Positions 1 through 8,564 are shown, numbered from the stretch's first letter. The stretch: 9,635 nucleotides of DNA from Endomicrobium sp. (GCA_031278115.1 JAITKZ010000013.1:1-9635), one strand, 5' to 3'. A program made the numbers and translations. The notes: generated by a model from the sequence alone, not told the origin.

Positions 1-24
1 TTTAGACTTTTTAAAAAAGTTTAA

Positions 25-1338
<1,314 letters not shown>

Positions 1339-1339
1339 T

Positions 1340-2014
1340 ATGAATGCAAAACTTTTAAAGTCAACCAAAGATGCTGAAAAAATTTGCGCAATCGCCGCCA
1401 GGTTGTGTTATAGCGCGGCGAAAATTGACGATATTGATGAAAATTTTACACCTGATAAAGTTAAAGATTTATTGAGCAAAGTTATTTCTTCAGGACATCA
1501 TTCTGTGCTTGAACATGCATCTTTTACTTTTGGTGTTGAAGGTGTATCGCGTGCTTTACTTGCTCAGCTTACAAGACACAGAATAGCTTCTTTTTCGGTT
1601 CAGAGCCAAAGGTATGTAAAGTTTAAGTCTGGTGTTGATTTTGTATTTCCAGATACCATAAAAAAAGATGAGGAACTGTCAGAAAAGTATAATAATTTTT
1701 TAAAAAGTACTGAAAGCTTATATAAAGAATTTTTAGATTCTGGTATTCCTGCGGAAGACGCAAGATATATTCTTCCAAATGCTGCGACTACGCAGATAAT
1801 TATAACAATGAATGCAAGAGAGTTAAGGCATTTTTTCTCATTAAGATGCTGCAATAGATCTCAATGGGAAATAAAAGAGATGGCATGCCGTATGTTAAAT
1901 CTTGCAAGGAAAGAAGCACCCTTGCTTTTTGAAGATGCTGGACCTAACTGTTTGCGGGGAGATTGTCGCGAAACTTCTACTTGCGGAAAACATTGGAAAA
2001 AAGAAAAACTGTGA
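1340..2014 (+). CDS. thyX: FAD-dependent thymidylate synthase ThyX
   Basis: ThyX methylates dUMP to dTMP using methylene-tetrahydrofolate and reduced FAD. It replaces ThyA in many anaerobes, and it is the only thymidylate synthase in this window. The 224-residue product contains the diagnostic RHRX7S motif at residues 79-89 (Arg79-His80-Arg81, Ser89), followed by QRYVKF. Upstream is the HSVLEHASFTFGVEGVSRA helix region that binds FAD and nucleotide. SLRCCNRSQWEIKEMA near residue 168 matches the C-terminal dUMP-binding segment. The C-terminal tail holds a Cys-rich GPNC-GDC-TCG pattern that I recall from anaerobe ThyX proteins. The start follows the purA stop after one base and has no convincing Shine-Dalgarno sequence (an AAAAGG at 1317-1322 is too far away), so translation is probably coupled to purA. 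The gene appears intact. Confidence 0.96.
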   Translation: MNAKLLKSTKDAEKICAIAARLCYSAAKIDDIDENFTPDKVKDLLSKVISSGHHSVLEHASFTFGVEGVSRALLAQLTRHRIASFSVQSQRYVKFKSGVDFVFPDTIKKDEELSEKYNNFLKSTESLYKEFLDSGIPAEDARYILPNAATTQIIITMNARELRHFFSLRCCNRSQWEIKEMACRMLNLARKEAPLLFEDAGPNCLRGDCRETSTCGKHWKKEKL

Positions 2015-2017
2015 TAT

Positions 2018-2022
2018 AGGGG
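2018..2022 (+). promoter_or_regulatory. Ribosome binding site deciding the antiporter start
   Basis: AGGGG sits seven bases before ATG 2030. The codon just upstream, TTG 2027-2029, is in frame and could also be read as a start, but spacing and codon choice favour ATG 2030. Confidence 0.6.
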
Positions 2023-2029
2023 TTAATTG

Positions 2030-3202
2030 ATGCATAATGTTTTTGGATTTTTGATAGCTTTAGCGAGTATATTTTTCTTTGCTAAAATTTTTGGAGAAAT
2101 AGCCTTAAAATTGGGGCAAAGTGCCATAATAGGTGAACTTTTAGCAGGCGTTCTTATAGGTCCTAGCATATTGGGTTTTGTTCATGAAACTCCTGTTTTG
2201 ACAAGCATATCTGAACTGGGTGCTATTATTCTCCTTTTTGAAGTTGGTCTTTCAACAGACATAAAAGAGTTTTTAAAAGCTGGCGGCTGGGCTACGGCTG
2301 TAGCTTTTGTTGGAGTGATTGTTCCTTATTTCTTTGGATATTTTGTCTTTTTGCATTTTGGACTTTCAAGCACTCAGGCAATTTTTGCTGGCGCTGTTCT
2401 TACGGCTACGTCAGTCGGTATTACAGCTAGAGTGTTTATGGATTTAAAAAAACTTGAGACTAAAGAAGCAAAAATTGTTCTTGGAGCCGCTGTTATTGAC
2501 GACGTTATAGGTCTTGCAATTTTGGCTGTAGTGTTGAAACTTGTTCAAGGTGGAGCAGTTACTTTTGGAACAGTAGCGTCAATAAGTGGAACTGCTGTAT
2601 TATTTTTAGTGTTGTCTGTAGGTGCAGGAATTCTTATAGCTCCAACGATATTTAAATTTGTTTCAAAAATGAAACAAGAGCATATAGTATTTGTTATGGG
2701 AATCGCTTTTTGTTTTGTTGTTTCGGCATTTGCAACAAAAGTTGGACTTGCTTCAATAGTTGGGTCTTTTGTTGCTGGACTTGTGCTTTCAACAACTAAT
2801 CAATCTGAAGAGATTAGAAGAGACATAAAACCTATATATGCTTTTTTTGTTCCAGTATTTTTTGTTTTGATGGGAACTAATGTTGATATAAGCGCGTTTA
2901 ACCCTTTTGTAGCTGCTAATAGAGAAATATTAATTTTGGTTGCAGTTCTTTTTGCAGTTGCTTTCATAGGTAAAGCTGTGGCAGGTTTTGTAGTTCTAAA
3001 GAAAGGTATAAATAAATTTTTGATAGGTGTATCCATGGTTCCACGTGGAGAAGTAGGTTTGATATTTGCGGGGATAGGTTTTAAAAATAATGTTTTTGGT
3101 TCAAACGAATACAGCGCTTTGGTAGCCGTTACAATGCTTACTACTTTTATAACGCCTATAATACTTAAGTATCTTTTATCAAAACAAAATGAGAATGGAT
3201 AA
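2030..3202 (+). CDS. NapA-like Na+/H+ antiporter (CPA2 family)
   Basis: This is an integral membrane monovalent cation:proton antiporter, 391 residues from ATG 2030. It is built almost entirely of hydrophobic segments (roughly 11-13 predicted by eye), starting with FGFLIALASIFFFAKIF. GELLAGVLIGPSILG near residue 38 is the typical KefB/NapA second-helix signature. VIDDVIGL carries the paired Asp157-Asp158 of the ion site. FIGKAVAG carries Lys315, which by position and context corresponds to the lysine that pairs with the aspartate in electrogenic NapA proteins. VPRGEVGLIFAGIGF near residue 335 is another family signature. There is no C-terminal TrkA-N/RCK domain, so it resembles short NapA antiporters rather than full-length KefB/KefC channels. 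It lies 15 bases after thyX and its end overlaps the next reading frame by 14 bases. A role in Na+ or pH homeostasis is inferred. The ion is not proven by sequence. Confidence 0.9.
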   Translation: MHNVFGFLIALASIFFFAKIFGEIALKLGQSAIIGELLAGVLIGPSILGFVHETPVLTSISELGAIILLFEVGLSTDIKEFLKAGGWATAVAFVGVIVPYFFGYFVFLHFGLSSTQAIFAGAVLTATSVGITARVFMDLKKLETKEAKIVLGAAVIDDVIGLAILAVVLKLVQGGAVTFGTVASISGTAVLFLVLSVGAGILIAPTIFKFVSKMKQEHIVFVMGIAFCFVVSAFATKVGLASIVGSFVAGLVLSTTNQSEEIRRDIKPIYAFFVPVFFVLMGTNVDISAFNPFVAANREILILVAVLFAVAFIGKAVAGFVVLKKGINKFLIGVSMVPRGEVGLIFAGIGFKNNVFGSNEYSALVAVTMLTTFITPIILKYLLSKQNENG

Positions 3203-3497
3203 AAATTTTATCTTGTTATTTTTAACAATTGTTTTTTGTAGTAATTTTTTTGTTTTTGCCGCAGAGAACAAAAGTAGTCGCTCCTTGGTTAAAGTAACTG
3301 TCCTTGAGGACCCTTATAAATCTGCAAGACAAAATGAAACTAAATATATTGATATAAGTGATAACTTGTCTACAATATACCGCAAAGCGCACATTATTAG
3401 AAGTAATTTTGAGTTAAAAAAAATAGTAGAAATTTTCAAAAGAATTGTTGAAAAAATAAAAGTTTTTCTTGTAAAAATCAAATTATTAAAAGCTTAA
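3189..3497 (+). CDS. Small unrecognised protein with signal-peptide-like N-terminus
   Basis: I do not recognise this 102-residue product. The N-terminus reads as basic residues, then a hydrophobic core FILLFLTIVF, then a possible signal peptidase site after FFVFA, so export or membrane anchoring is plausible. The mature part is rich in Lys, Ile and Val and has no Cys. Its C-terminal 30 residues (around ELKKIVEIFKRIVEKIKVFL) could form an amphipathic, strongly basic helix. The first ATG overlaps the end of the antiporter gene by 14 bases. ATG 3195 is an alternative, and neither has a clear Shine-Dalgarno sequence, so coupling to the antiporter is likely if it is expressed. It lies directly before a damaged hydrogenase cluster and could be the remnant of a longer gene. 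Confidence 0.5.
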   Translation: MRMDKNFILLFLTIVFCSNFFVFAAENKSSRSLVKVTVLEDPYKSARQNETKYIDISDNLSTIYRKAHIIRSNFELKKIVEIFKRIVEKIKVFLVKIKLLKA

Positions 3498-3534
3498 TAA
3501 AGAAGCTTTGCTTTACTACAATAACTAGAACTAA

Positions 3535-3729
3535 TACATTAGCCACTTTAAGGAGCGGAGTAAAGAAAATGAGCATACCACAAAAGACATGCTTTTTACA
3601 ATTGAAACTGTTGCATGTCTTGGAGCTTGTGGGCTTGCTCCAGTGGTAGTTATAAATGATAATGTCTATGGTCAGATAACCTCTGAAAAAATTGCAGCTC
3701 TTATAGACGAGATGATGGAGGCAAGATGA
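3535..3729 (+). pseudogene. hydC: hydC remnant (NuoE-like hydrogenase subunit), C-terminal part only
   Basis: The frame ending at TGA 3727-3729 encodes the C-terminal half of a NuoE/HydC-type [2Fe-2S] thioredoxin-like subunit: [20 protein letters not shown], then [15 protein letters not shown] and a final helix [12 protein letters not shown]. The CLGACG pair gives the last two of four cluster cysteines. A complete HydC has about 160 residues. Here an in-frame stop at 3532-3534 and the absence of any homologous sequence upstream show that the N-terminal part, with the first two cysteines, is gone. The only in-frame ATG (3589) would give 46 residues, too few for a folded cluster domain. The TGA overlaps the hydB start in an ATGA arrangement, as expected of an ancestral hydCBA operon. 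An AAGGAGCGGAG sequence with ATG 3569 in another frame may be the relic of the original start. This is a decayed gene unless another copy exists elsewhere. Confidence 0.85.
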
Positions 3730-4219
3730 CGATTGATTTAGAAAAGATAACTCAAGAATTTTTGTCTTCAAGAAAAAATATAACAAAAAGAGTCATTGTC
3801 TGCGCAGGAACAGGATGTGTGGCAAACGGTTCTCTTAAAGTATTTGAAAATTTAATGAGTGCTGCTAATGAGCTTGGAATGGAAGTTCACATTGAACTGA
3901 AGGAAGAAAATAAAGGAGCCTTTTTGTCTAAGAGCGGGTGTCAAGGGTTTTGCCAAAATGGACCTTTGGTAAACATCTTACCAGCAGGCATACTTTACAC
4001 TAAAGTTAAGGCTGATGACACAAAAGAAATTTTAGAGAAAAGTGTTAAAAATGATGAACTTATAGAAAGACTTTGTTATCACAATGGCGATAAAGTATGC
4101 AAAGGGCAGGAAGAAATTCCCTTCTATCAAAAACAGTATAGGATGGTTCTTAAACAATGCGGTATTATAGATCCTGAAAATATTAGAGAGTATATAGCAG
4201 GCGGTGGATATATAGCAGC

Positions 4220-4227
4220 AAAAAAAA
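4220..4227 (+). other. Frameshift site 1 of hydB (A8 run)
   Basis: Eight A residues follow GCAGC. Upstream the frame reads [12 protein letters not shown] and then meets a stop at 4248-4250. With seven A residues it would continue [20 protein letters not shown] into the expected [10 protein letters not shown] motif. The lesion is therefore a single extra A. Confidence 0.85.
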
Positions 4228-4582
4228 GCTTGTACAGAAATGACAGATAAAGAAGTTTGCGATGTTGTTTTAGAATCAGGCTTGAGGGGGCGAGGTGGCG
4301 CGGGCTTTTTAACCGGAAAAAAGTGGGAAATAGCTAGGAAACAAGAAGGCTCAAAAAAATATATGATTTGTAATGGGGATGAAGGCGACCCAGGCGCTTT
4401 TATGGACAGAAGCGTTATGGAAGGAAATCCTCATAGCGTTATTGAAGGATTGATAATAGCCGCAAAAGCTACAGGCGCAGATGAGGGGTATATATACGTA
4501 AGAACAGAATACAGTCTTGCTGTTGAAAGAATGAACAAAGCTGTAAAAGCTGCAACAGAAATTGGCGTTTTAGGTGATAATA

Positions 4583-4588
4583 TTTTTT
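4583..4588 (+). other. Frameshift site 2 of hydB (T6 run)
   Basis: The frame reads [12 protein letters not shown] and stops at 4600-4602. With five T residues instead of six it would read [20 protein letters not shown] and continue to GAFVCGEETAL, the normal NuoF order. The lesion is a single extra T. The GTG at 4574 is not a credible start. Confidence 0.85.
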
Positions 4589-5593
4589 GGGTCAAATCAT
4601 AATTTTAAACTTCATGTTATGGAAGGCGCCGGAGCTTTTGTTTGCGGCGAAGAAACTGCTTTGATAGCTTCTGTTGAAGGAAAAAGGGGAATGCCATCAC
4701 CTAAACCTCCTTTTCCAGCTCAAAGCGGCTTATGGGGAAACCCTACAACTATAAACAATGTTGAAACACTTGCAACAGTACCGATAATAATAAGTTATGG
4801 ATCTCAGAATTTTAGAAAGGTAGGGACAGAAAATTCTCCCGGCACAAAAACATTTGCTCTAACTGGAAATGTTGCCAATACTGGACTTATTGAAGTTCCT
4901 CTAGGAACAACTTTGAAACACATAATATTTGATATAGCAGGCGGTGTTGCAGATGATAAAGGCGAAGTTAAAGAAGACAACTTTAAAGCTGTGCAGATAG
5001 GTGGCCCTTCTGGCGGATGTTTGACAAAAGAGCATTTTGACCTTCCTTTAGAGTTTGAATCGTTAAAAAAAGTCGGAGCAATGGTTGGTTCCGGAGGACT
5101 TGTGGTAATGAGTAAAAATAATTGCATAGTAAATGTTTCAAAGTTTTTTATGCAGTTTACTCAAAATGAATCATGCGGTAAATGTGTTTTATGCAGAGAA
5201 GGCACCAAGCAAATGCTTTTAATGCTTACAGATATTACGAACGGCAAAGCAAACGAAGGGACGCTTGTTCTTCTTGAGCAGCTTGCAAAAGCCGTTATGG
5301 TGGGATCTTTATGCGGTTTGGGAAAAACTGCTCCTAATCCAGTTTTTTCCACGTTAAGATATTTTAAAGATGAGTACGATGCTCATGTCAAAGACAAGAG
5401 ATGTCCTGCTGGAGAATGTGTAAATTTATTAAGTTATACAATAACCGACAAATGTGTTGGTTGCGGATTATGTGCAGCAAAATGCCCTGTTAAAGCAATT
5501 AGCGGTGAGAAAGGGAAAAAACATATAATTGATAGTTCAAAATGCGTTAAATGCGGCGTTTGTATGGCTTCATGCAAATTCGGCGCTGTGGCG

Positions 5594-5598
5594 AGGGG
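5594..5598 (+). promoter_or_regulatory. Ribosome binding site deciding the hydA start
   Basis: AGGGG inside the last hydB codons lies eight bases before ATG 5607. The reading frame is open further upstream (from 5529), but that part overlaps the hydB ferredoxin domain. Starting at 5607 gives the normal HydA N-terminus. Confidence 0.65.
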
Positions 5599-5606
5599 TT
5601 AAGCAA

Positions 5607-7589
5607 ATGGGAAAACACTTGACCATAAACGGTAAAAAGGTTGAATTTACAGATGAAAGGAATTTGCTGGAAGTTATTAGAAAAGAAACTATAGAACTTC
5701 CAACTTTCTGTTATCATTCCGAACTTAGCATTCACGGAGCGTGCAGACTCTGTATGGTAGAAGTTGTGGGAAGGGGCATAATGTCGGCATGCTCTACTCC
5801 ACCTGAACCTGATATGGACATAAAAACAAATACTGAGCATTTAATAGAGATGAGAAAAATTACTATAGAGCTTTTGCTTGCAAGTCATGACAGAGAATGC
5901 ACAATGTGTGCTAGAAGTGAAAGCTGCAAACTTCAATCTTTGGCAAGAAGATTAGGTATAGAAGAAGTCAGATTTAAAAATATTTCTCGCAAAGAGCCTA
6001 AAGATATTTCAACATACGCTTTAGTAAGAGATAATGGCAAATGTGTTCTTTACGGAGATTGCGTTAGATTTTGCGATGAAATACAAAGTATTGGGACTTT
6101 AGGCTTTGTAGGTCGCGGTTCGCGGTCTAAAATCTGTCCTGCTTTTGAGAGAGATTTAGAGTCTTCGGAATGTGTTTATTGCGGGCAATGCTCAAGAGTG
6201 TGTCCGACGGGAGCAATATTGCCAAAACCAGAATTTAGAGAAGTATGGAAAGCCCTAAGTGATGAGAAGAAGAAAGTTATAATAGCCATAGCTCCTGCAG
6301 TAAGGGCAGCGTTAGGTGAAGTTTTCGGCATAACTGAAGAAAACGGAACAGAAATAGCTGGTAAAATTGTTACTGCTTTGCGAAGCATGGGTTTTGTCAA
6401 AGTTTTTGATATTTCGTTTAGTGCCGATATGACGATTATAGAAGAAGCAAACGAATTTTTAGGACGTTTAGAAAGAAACGATGATATGCCAATGTTTACT
6501 TCTTGTTGCCCGGCATGGGTAAGATTTGTAGAGCAATACTATCCAGATTTTATTAAAAATCTTTCAACTTGTCGGTCTCCTCAAGGAATGTACGGTTCCA
6601 TCGCAAGAAGAATAATGCCGGAAGTTTTAGGTATTCCAAAAGAAGAATTGGTTGTTGTCTCCGTAATGCCATGCACTGCAAAAAAGCACGAAGCAAGAAG
6701 GGCAGAGCTTGCCAAAGACGGCGTTATAGATATTGATTATGTTCTCGCTACTCAAGAGCTTGCTTTGATGATTGAAGAAGCTGGTTTACGTTTTGCAGAT
6801 CTTGAAGCTTCGGCATTTGATATGCCTTTAGGTTTTAAAACCGGAGGCGGTATAATATTTGGCACTTCGGGCGGCGTTACAGAAGCTGTTTTAAGAAACG
6901 TCATGAACACTAATGGCGATGAAGCTGAAGAGTTTAATTTTGTCAGAGGTAAAAGTGGAGTAAGAGAAGCAAAACTAAAATTTGGTAGCAAAGAGCTTAA
7001 ATTAGCTGTTGTACACGGATTAAAAAATGCCAGAAAAGTTTTAAGGGATATTAGAGCCGACAAAAAAAGATACGATTTTGTTGAAGTTATGGCATGTCCC
7101 GGAGGGTGTGTTGGTGGCGCAGGGCAGCCTGTTTATTCAGATTTAGCTGTAAGAAAAAGAAGAAGCAAAGTTTTATATGAAAATGATAAAATTATGGAAC
7201 TTCATAAACCCCAAGACAACCCATATGTCCAAAAGATGTATAAAGAGTATCTTGAAAAGCCTGGAAGTAAAAAAGCTCATGAATATTTGCATACGAGTTA
7301 TAAATATAGAAAAAGATTTAAAGAAACTTTGGAAATTTTTAAATCTCCTTTGGACAAAGCTGCTAATGTGGAAGTGTGTGTTGGAAATAATTGTTTAAGA
7401 AAAGGTTCAAAAGAAATTCTAAAACGCATAGTTGATGGCAATAAGTTTAAAGATGCTGTAAATGTGCAGGCTTTGATATGTTTAGAGCGATGTTCAAAAG
7501 GACCTACGGTAAAAATAAAAGGGGATATATTTGAGCATTGTATTCCTGAAAGCGTTGAAGATGCCGTAAAAGAAGAACTAAAAAAATAA
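5607..7589 (+). CDS. hydA: [FeFe] hydrogenase catalytic subunit HydA, one cluster ligand replaced
   Basis: HydA carries the H2-forming H-cluster of the trimeric NAD/ferredoxin hydrogenase. The 660-residue product matches the Thermotoga type in domain order. The plant-type [2Fe-2S] domain has Cys35, Cys46, Cys49 and Cys62. The His-ligated [4Fe-4S] cluster uses His94, Cys98, Cys101 and Cys107. A two-cluster ferredoxin domain follows. The H-cluster domain has TSCCPAW (Cys300, Cys301), MPCTAKKHEA (Cys356) and MACPGGCVGG (Cys497, Cys501), all intact. A C-terminal thioredoxin-like [2Fe-2S] domain has VCVGNNC and CLERC. The oddity is in the first ferredoxin motif, read as CVLYGDCVRFC (146-156): the second Cys is Tyr149, which should disturb that [4Fe-4S] cluster. 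The second motif (Cys189, 192, 195, 199) is intact. It lies four bases after hydB. The open frame is clear, but activity is doubtful because its partner genes are broken. Confidence 0.95.
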   Translation: MGKHLTINGKKVEFTDERNLLEVIRKETIELPTFCYHSELSIHGACRLCMVEVVGRGIMSACSTPPEPDMDIKTNTEHLIEMRKITIELLLASHDRECTMCARSESCKLQSLARRLGIEEVRFKNISRKEPKDISTYALVRDNGKCVLYGDCVRFCDEIQSIGTLGFVGRGSRSKICPAFERDLESSECVYCGQCSRVCPTGAILPKPEFREVWKALSDEKKKVIIAIAPAVRAALGEVFGITEENGTEIAGKIVTALRSMGFVKVFDISFSADMTIIEEANEFLGRLERNDDMPMFTSCCPAWVRFVEQYYPDFIKNLSTCRSPQGMYGSIARRIMPEVLGIPKEELVVVSVMPCTAKKHEARRAELAKDGVIDIDYVLATQELALMIEEAGLRFADLEASAFDMPLGFKTGGGIIFGTSGGVTEAVLRNVMNTNGDEAEEFNFVRGKSGVREAKLKFGSKELKLAVVHGLKNARKVLRDIRADKKRYDFVEVMACPGGCVGGAGQPVYSDLAVRKRRSKVLYENDKIMELHKPQDNPYVQKMYKEYLEKPGSKKAHEYLHTSYKYRKRFKETLEIFKSPLDKAANVEVCVGNNCLRKGSKEILKRIVDGNKFKDAVNVQALICLERCSKGPTVKIKGDIFEHCIPESVEDAVKEELKK

Positions 7590-7595
7590 AGGAAG
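7589..7595 (+). promoter_or_regulatory. Ribosome binding site of ruvX
   Basis: AAGGAAG starts within the hydA stop codon and ends four bases before ATG 7600. It supports this start over the in-frame ATG at 7612, and suggests cotranscription with hydA. Confidence 0.6.
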
Positions 7596-7599
7596 TAGA

Positions 7600-8016
7600 A
7601 TGAGTAGAGTGATGGGGGTTGACTATGGACTTAAAAGAATAGGTCTTTCTATAACAGATTTGTTAAGAATTACTGCAAGCCCTTTTGACACTATAGAAAG
7701 CATTTCTATAAAAAAGAATGCCGTAAAAATTTTAGAAATAGCCAAAGCTAATAATGTTTCTGTCATTGTGTTTGGTCTTCCTGTAAATATGAACGGTAGA
7801 GAAGGTGAAATGTCTGAAACTGTTCGCAAAGTGGTTGATGAAATTAAAACTCTTTCTTCTGATGTTGAGGTGACTACTATTGATGAAAGACTTACAACAG
7901 CTCAAGCTGAAAGAATACTTATAGAGGAAGGTGACGTTTCCAGACAAAAGCGCAAAGGTCTTAAAGATAAGATAGCCGCCGCACTCATTTTACAAACATA
8001 CTTAGATATGCATTAA
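7600..8016 (+). CDS. ruvX: Holliday junction resolvase-like RNase H-fold nuclease (YqgF/RuvX)
   Basis: YqgF/RuvX proteins are small RNase H-fold nucleases linked to 16S rRNA 5'-end processing and, in some studies, Holliday junction resolution. The 138-residue product has normal length and every family signature: GVDYGLKRIGLS with Asp8, VIVFGLPVNMNG near residue 56, IDERLTTAQAE with Asp95-Glu96, and KDKIAAALILQTYLD with Asp123. These acidic residues form the metal site. It starts 10 bases after hydA behind a good Shine-Dalgarno sequence and is followed by a strong terminator, so it is probably the last gene of the upstream transcription unit. Nothing in the family ties it to hydrogenase function, so its place after hydA looks like housekeeping gene order. 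It appears intact, in contrast to several neighbours. Confidence 0.93.
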   Translation: MSRVMGVDYGLKRIGLSITDLLRITASPFDTIESISIKKNAVKILEIAKANNVSVIVFGLPVNMNGREGEMSETVRKVVDEIKTLSSDVEVTTIDERLTTAQAERILIEEGDVSRQKRKGLKDKIAAALILQTYLDMH

Positions 8017-8042
8017 AAATATCTAACATTAAATTTTGCTAA

Positions 8043-8081
8043 CAAGAAGGGCAGATACTGCCCCTCTTGCTATTTGTTTTT
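8043..8081 (+). terminator. Rho-independent terminator after ruvX
   Basis: Bases 8043-8054 pair with 8058-8069 to form a 12-position stem with one A-C mismatch and a 3-base ATA loop, with a GC-rich centre (GGGCAG/CTGCCC). A T-rich tract, TATTTGTTTTT, follows at 8071-8081. The position 26 bases after the ruvX stop fits the end of the upstream transcription unit. Confidence 0.88.
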
Positions 8082-8092
8082 ACAATCTGGCA

Positions 8093-8101
8093 TGATAAAA
8101 T
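8093..8101 (+). promoter_or_regulatory. Possible extended -10 promoter for the NYN gene
   Basis: TGATAAAAT matches the extended -10 form TGnTATAAT with one mismatch. There is no good -35 element at the right distance, because that position is the terminator T tract. Transcription would begin at about 8108, essentially at ATG 8107, which also lacks a Shine-Dalgarno sequence. This would make the message leaderless. Chance similarity is a real possibility in DNA this A+T-rich. Confidence 0.3.
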
Positions 8102-8477
8102 AGTATATGCATTATATAATTGACGGTTATAATGTTATAAATTCAAGTGACAAATTTTCCGCTTCATCGCTAGAAGAACGGAGAAATAGGCTTATTGAAT
8201 TTATACAATCATCTAGACCTCACGGAAGTTTTAGAAATTCTATTACAGTAGTTTTTGACTTTAAATCAAAAAATCCATATGAATCGTACGGCTATAATAA
8301 ATCTCATGTCAGCGAGATTGAAATAATCTTTAGCGAAGGTGTTTTGTCTGCCGATGATATTATTGTAGAGCTGGTTGACGAATCTAAAAATCCATACGAA
8401 ATAACGATTGTAACAAATGACAAAGGTCTTCGCAGGAGAACTTCTTCAGGTGGAGCTAAACATGAAACAGTCGAAGC

Positions 8478-8482
8478 TTTTT
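8478..8482 (+). other. Frameshift site of the NYN gene (T5 run)
   Basis: Five T residues follow GC. Six would read GCT TTT TTA GTT and continue the protein for 36 residues past the present TAG 8482-8484. The lesion is one missing T. Confidence 0.75.
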
Positions 8483-8558
8483 AGTTAAAGGCTTTAAAAC
8501 AAAGAATATTAAAAGAGCAAAAGAATATTTTGATAATGAAGAAAAAGATATTATCAAT

Positions 8559-8564
8559 AAGGAG
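8559..8564 (+). promoter_or_regulatory. Probable ribosome binding site of mltG
   Basis: AAGGAG lies 11 bases before GTG 8576, a slightly long spacing. It sits inside the original 3' end of the NYN gene and supports a GTG start that includes the membrane anchor. Confidence 0.5.

Larger units (their letters stand above)
3726..5602 (+). pseudogene. hydB: hydB (NuoF-like subunit of trimeric [FeFe] hydrogenase), two frameshifts
   Basis: HydB is the flavin subunit that takes electrons from NADH and shares them with ferredoxin in the bifurcating HydABC hydrogenase. Three overlapping frames (3726-4250, 4240-4602, and one joining near 4583 and running to 5602) make one continuous protein of about 624 residues, close to Thermotoga HydB (about 626). 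The N-terminal thioredoxin-like [2Fe-2S] domain has Cys26, Cys31, Cys72 and Cys76. The FMN/NADH part shows [26 protein letters not shown] and GAGAFVCGEETALIASVEG. ESCGKCVLCREG (about 5171-5206) plus a Cys in GSLCGLG bind a [4Fe-4S] cluster. The C-terminus is a two-cluster ferredoxin with eight cysteines (5453-5575). One extra A at 4220-4227 and one extra T at 4583-4588 break the frame. No recognisable ribosome binding site precedes the internal ATG 4240. Every motif is otherwise intact, so the lesions are young or bypassed. Confidence 0.9.

Noticed and set aside
3489..3509. Inverted repeat AAAGCTT / AAGCTTT with a 7-base loop after the small ORF, resembling a terminator
   Set aside because: The stem has only 7 pairs, mostly A-T, and no T tract follows on the + strand, so it is not convincing as a terminator.
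3512..3540. TTTACT, 17 bases, TACATT: a possible promoter for the hydrogenase genes
   Set aside because: Each hexamer matches the consensus at four of six positions, which is common by chance in A+T-rich DNA. Nothing else supports it.
3478..3786. Minus-strand frame of 102 residues over the hydC remnant
   Set aside because: It is open only because hydC is degraded. The + strand carries clear HydC homology, and the minus-strand product has no recognisable features.
4574..4602. GTG 4574 as an independent start of the third hydB segment
   Set aside because: It lies within the preceding segment, would begin with non-homologous residues, and would remove the N-terminal domains. The frame change at the T6 run explains the join better.
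5529..5606. N-terminal extension of HydA by 26 residues
   Set aside because: This stretch is the hydB ferredoxin domain read in another frame. ATG 5607 has a Shine-Dalgarno sequence and gives the normal HydA N-terminus.
7177..7398. A 73-residue + strand frame inside hydA, and several minus-strand frames inside purA, thyX, hydA and mltG
   Set aside because: They lie inside well-supported genes in other frames, are low in complexity and show no recognisable motif.
8079..8084. TTTACA as a -35 box for the NYN gene
   Set aside because: It is only 11 bases from the TAAAAT -10 candidate, too close for a normal sigma-70 promoter.
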